From Gammaproteobacteria bacterium (GTDB lineage Bacteria; Pseudomonadota; Gammaproteobacteria; Eutrophobiales; Eutrophobiaceae), in NCBI GenBank assembly GCA_018676275.1, contig JABHFC010000307.1, positions 1 through 15,260 of the forward strand: a DNA stretch of 15,260 nucleotides. Direction: 5' to 3'. A program made the translations under genes and the position numbers. The notes beneath the pieces are model-generated. The model worked only from the letters and a program-made list of their open reading frames with translations, ran no database searches and had not been told where the DNA came from. Shown here piece after piece: positions 13,548 through 15,260 of the stretch (positions are counted from its first letter, which is position 1; each line of letters begins with the position of its first letter).

Positions 13548-14751
13548 GCTCAACGCTCTCTTTGTTGATTTTGGCATTACAATCAATCAGTGCATCCAGC
13601 AACTGATCTACTTCGTTTTCGGTATGACTGGCGGATAAAGTTATTCTCAACCGGGACGTATTAGCTGGCACTGTCGGCGGGCGAATTGCCGTAACAAGAA
13701 AACCTTTTTCAAGCAAAGCATCGCTCAATTGAATTGCCTGTTTTGCAGAGCCTGTGATCAATGGCTGAATGGGAGATGATGAAGTCTGGATAAACAAGCC
13801 TGCTTGTTTCGCCCCATTACGGAAACGCTGAATAAGCTTGAACAGTAATTCCTGGCGCCAACTTTCCGTTTCTATTAGCTGCAAACCTTTTTTCGCCGCC
13901 GCTGCTATCGCTGGCGCCATAGCGGTAGAATATATATAGGGACGGGCTTTTTGCACCAGTAATTCAATAAGATTCTCTGGACCGGCTATAAATGCACCAG
14001 AACAGCCGACAGCCTTACCAAAGGTAGCCATCATTAGTGGCACCTCTGTTTGATTGAGCTGCAAATGATTCAAAACACCTGCTCCATGTGTCCCAAAAAC
14101 ACCAAATCCATGGGCATCATCAACTACCAAAGCAGCCTTGTATTTAGCGCTTAACTGGGCAAGATCGACTAAAGGAGCTAAATCTCCGTCCATGCTAAAA
14201 ATACTGTCAGTAAGCACTAACTTTCGTTTTGAGTTATTTTTAGCAATAGACGCTTCCAGGGCTACTAGATCACAGTGAGGGTAACGTAGAAGTTTTGCCC
14301 TGCTCATTAAGCTTGCGTCAACCATAGAGGCATGGTTTAGCCTGTCCTGATAAACACTATCACCACGCTCCTGCATCAGCGTGCAAACAATTGCCAGGTT
14401 AGCGAGATAGCCGCTGGAAAATAACAATGCCTTGTCTCTTCCTGTAACTCGCGCCACCTCTTCTTCAAGCTCGACATGAGCAGTGCTTCTACCACAAACC
14501 AGAGAGGAAGCGCCGCTGCCAACGCCGTACTTATCCGCTGCCAGCTTAAAACACTTTACTAAGGCCGGATGGTTGGCGAGACCCAGATAATCATTACTAC
14601 AAAAGTTTAATACAGACTTGCCATTAACAATTATCTTGCCGCCTTGTGCTGACTCAACTGTTTTGCGCGTCCTGTACAGATTTTTGCTTTTCAGCTCATC
14701 CAGTTGAACTTGTATTATGCTGGAACCGGCAAACCCCTGGTCAACGCTCAT
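13540..14751 (-). CDS. bioF: BioF, 8-amino-7-oxononanoate synthase
   Basis: BioF is a PLP-dependent alpha-oxoamine synthase that condenses pimeloyl-ACP with L-alanine. The 403-residue product carries the substrate-region NHASMVDASL (139-148), DSIFSMDGDLAPL, the cofactor motif VVDDAHGFGVFGTHG (209-223) and the Schiff-base lysine K246 in TFGKAVGCSGAF. Length and motifs are typical. The ATG is 3 bp after the bioB stop (TAAGTAATG) with no independent Shine-Dalgarno, so translation is probably coupled to bioB. Its last codons overlap the start of bioC. Confidence 0.96.
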   Translation of the reverse strand: MSVDQGFAGSSIIQVQLDELKSKNLYRTRKTVESAQGGKIIVNGKSVLNFCSNDYLGLANHPALVKCFKLAADKYGVGSGASSLVCGRSTAHVELEEEVARVTGRDKALLFSSGYLANLAIVCTLMQERGDSVYQDRLNHASMVDASLMSRAKLLRYPHCDLVALEASIAKNNSKRKLVLTDSIFSMDGDLAPLVDLAQLSAKYKAALVVDDAHGFGVFGTHGAGVLNHLQLNQTEVPLMMATFGKAVGCSGAFIAGPENLIELLVQKARPYIYSTAMAPAIAAAAKKGLQLIETESWRQELLFKLIQRFRNGAKQAGLFIQTSSSPIQPLITGSAKQAIQLSDALLEKGFLVTAIRPPTVPANTSRLRITLSASHTENEVDQLLDALIDCNAKINKESVEHA

Positions 14752-14754
14752 TAC

Positions 14755-15260
14755 TTATTGTGTCGGGCTTAACCCCAGACGTTCAAACAAGGCCAGGTCT
14801 TCGTTATGCTCCGGGTTTTCGGTGGTTAATAACTTTTCCCCGTAAAATATTGAATTGGCACCGGCGTGAAAGCACAAAGCCTGTAAGGCCTCTGTCATAT
14901 CGCTGCGTCCAGCAGATAAGCGAACAAAGGAGCTGGGCATAAGAATACGCGCTACTGCAATAGTGCGTACAAACTCAAAAGGATCCAGGGCTTCGGTTTC
15001 AGCCAGAGGCGTACCTTCAACCTGGACCAGTAAATTAATTGGAACGCTCTCGGGATGTTTAGTCATAGTCGATAAGGTTACTAACAAGCCGACTCTGTCT
15101 TTGCGACCTTCTCCAAGCCCGACTATGCCACCACAACAAACATTAATATTTGCTTTGCGCACATAAGCCAATGTATCCAAACGATCCTGATAAGTTCGTG
15201 TAGTAATAATTTCACCATAGAACTCTTCTGAGGTATCAAGATTATGGTTGTAGTAATCAA
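14755..15260 (-). CDS. bioB: BioB, biotin synthase (C-terminal part, 5' end outside window)
   Basis: BioB is the radical-SAM enzyme that inserts sulfur into dethiobiotin. The frame is open to the window edge, and translation from base 15258 gives DYYNHNLDTS, the conserved substrate-binding motif, so the gene continues beyond the window. About 168 C-terminal residues are present. They include the cluster cysteine region VCCGGIVGLGE, SVPINLLVQVEGTPLA, VRLSAGR (the arginine ligand of the [2Fe-2S] cluster) and GANSIFYGEKLLTT. The N-terminal radical-SAM CX3CX2C motif would lie outside. It is the first visible gene of bioBFCD. Confidence 0.95.
   Translation of the reverse strand, partial: DYYNHNLDTSEEFYGEIITTRTYQDRLDTLAYVRKANINVCCGGIVGLGEGRKDRVGLLVTLSTMTKHPESVPINLLVQVEGTPLAETEALDPFEFVRTIAVARILMPSSFVRLSAGRSDMTEALQALCFHAGANSIFYGEKLLTTENPEHNEDLALFERLGLSPTQ

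Noticed and set aside
13548..13586. Start of bioC at 13586 or 13577
   Set aside because: Both give long overlaps with bioF; ATG 13547 gives an 8-bp overlap with GAGAG upstream and the usual N-terminus.
1..15260. Novel defence, mobile or secondary-metabolite system
   Set aside because: All substantial ORFs belong to housekeeping division, heat-shock, respiration or biotin genes; no transposase, integrase, repeat array or toxin-antitoxin pair was seen.

Overview
The window is a stretch of chromosomal core genome from a gammaproteobacterium of moderate GC content (mid-40s % by eye). The evidence is the ftsY-ftsE-ftsX-rpoH string, an aa3-type cytochrome c oxidase locus of gammaproteobacterial type with a DUF2909 gene embedded in opposite orientation, and a bioB-F-C-D biotin operon. 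I see no mobile element, CRISPR array, tRNA, rRNA or other sign of recent transfer, and I cannot name the genus.

Layout. Positions 9-2610 (+ strand) hold ftsY, ftsE and ftsX, overlapping by 4 bp at each junction. Positions 2611-3589 hold the heat-shock sigma factor gene rpoH. It is preceded by a perfect CIRCE (HrcA operator) that coincides with an extended -10 promoter. Positions 3605-6866 (- strand) hold, in transcription order, SURF1, a short SCO-like CX3C protein, ctaA and ctaB, which converge on rpoH. Positions 6951-7214 (+) hold a DUF2909 twin-transmembrane protein. Positions 7228-11572 (-) hold, in transcription order, coxB, coxA, a 37-residue GTG-start membrane peptide, ctaG and coxC. 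A roughly 390-bp non-coding stretch (11573-11966) carries hairpins and a doubtful 42-codon ORF. Positions 11967-15260 (-) hold bioB (5' part outside the window), bioF, bioC and bioD.

How the genes work together. FtsY is the signal-recognition-particle receptor, and FtsE/FtsX form the divisome ABC complex. RpoH directs heat-shock transcription, and here it appears to be under HrcA control. The cox region supplies oxidase subunits I, II (with a fused cytochrome c domain) and III. It also supplies assembly functions: CtaG for CuB, SURF1, heme O synthase CtaB, heme A synthase CtaA and a possible copper/thiol assembly protein. The oxidase genes and the heme A/assembly genes appear to be two transcription units. 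A good intrinsic terminator for the first lies inside the antisense 3' end of the DUF2909 gene. The bio genes cover pimeloyl-ACP priming (BioC) through biotin synthase (BioB), but bioH is absent from its common place between bioF and bioC.

Most of the window is well-known biology and I found no convincing novel multi-gene system. The observations most worth checking are the CIRCE/promoter overlap at rpoH, the SCO-like protein lacking the usual histidine, the terminator nested in antisense coding sequence, and the structured region ahead of coxB.
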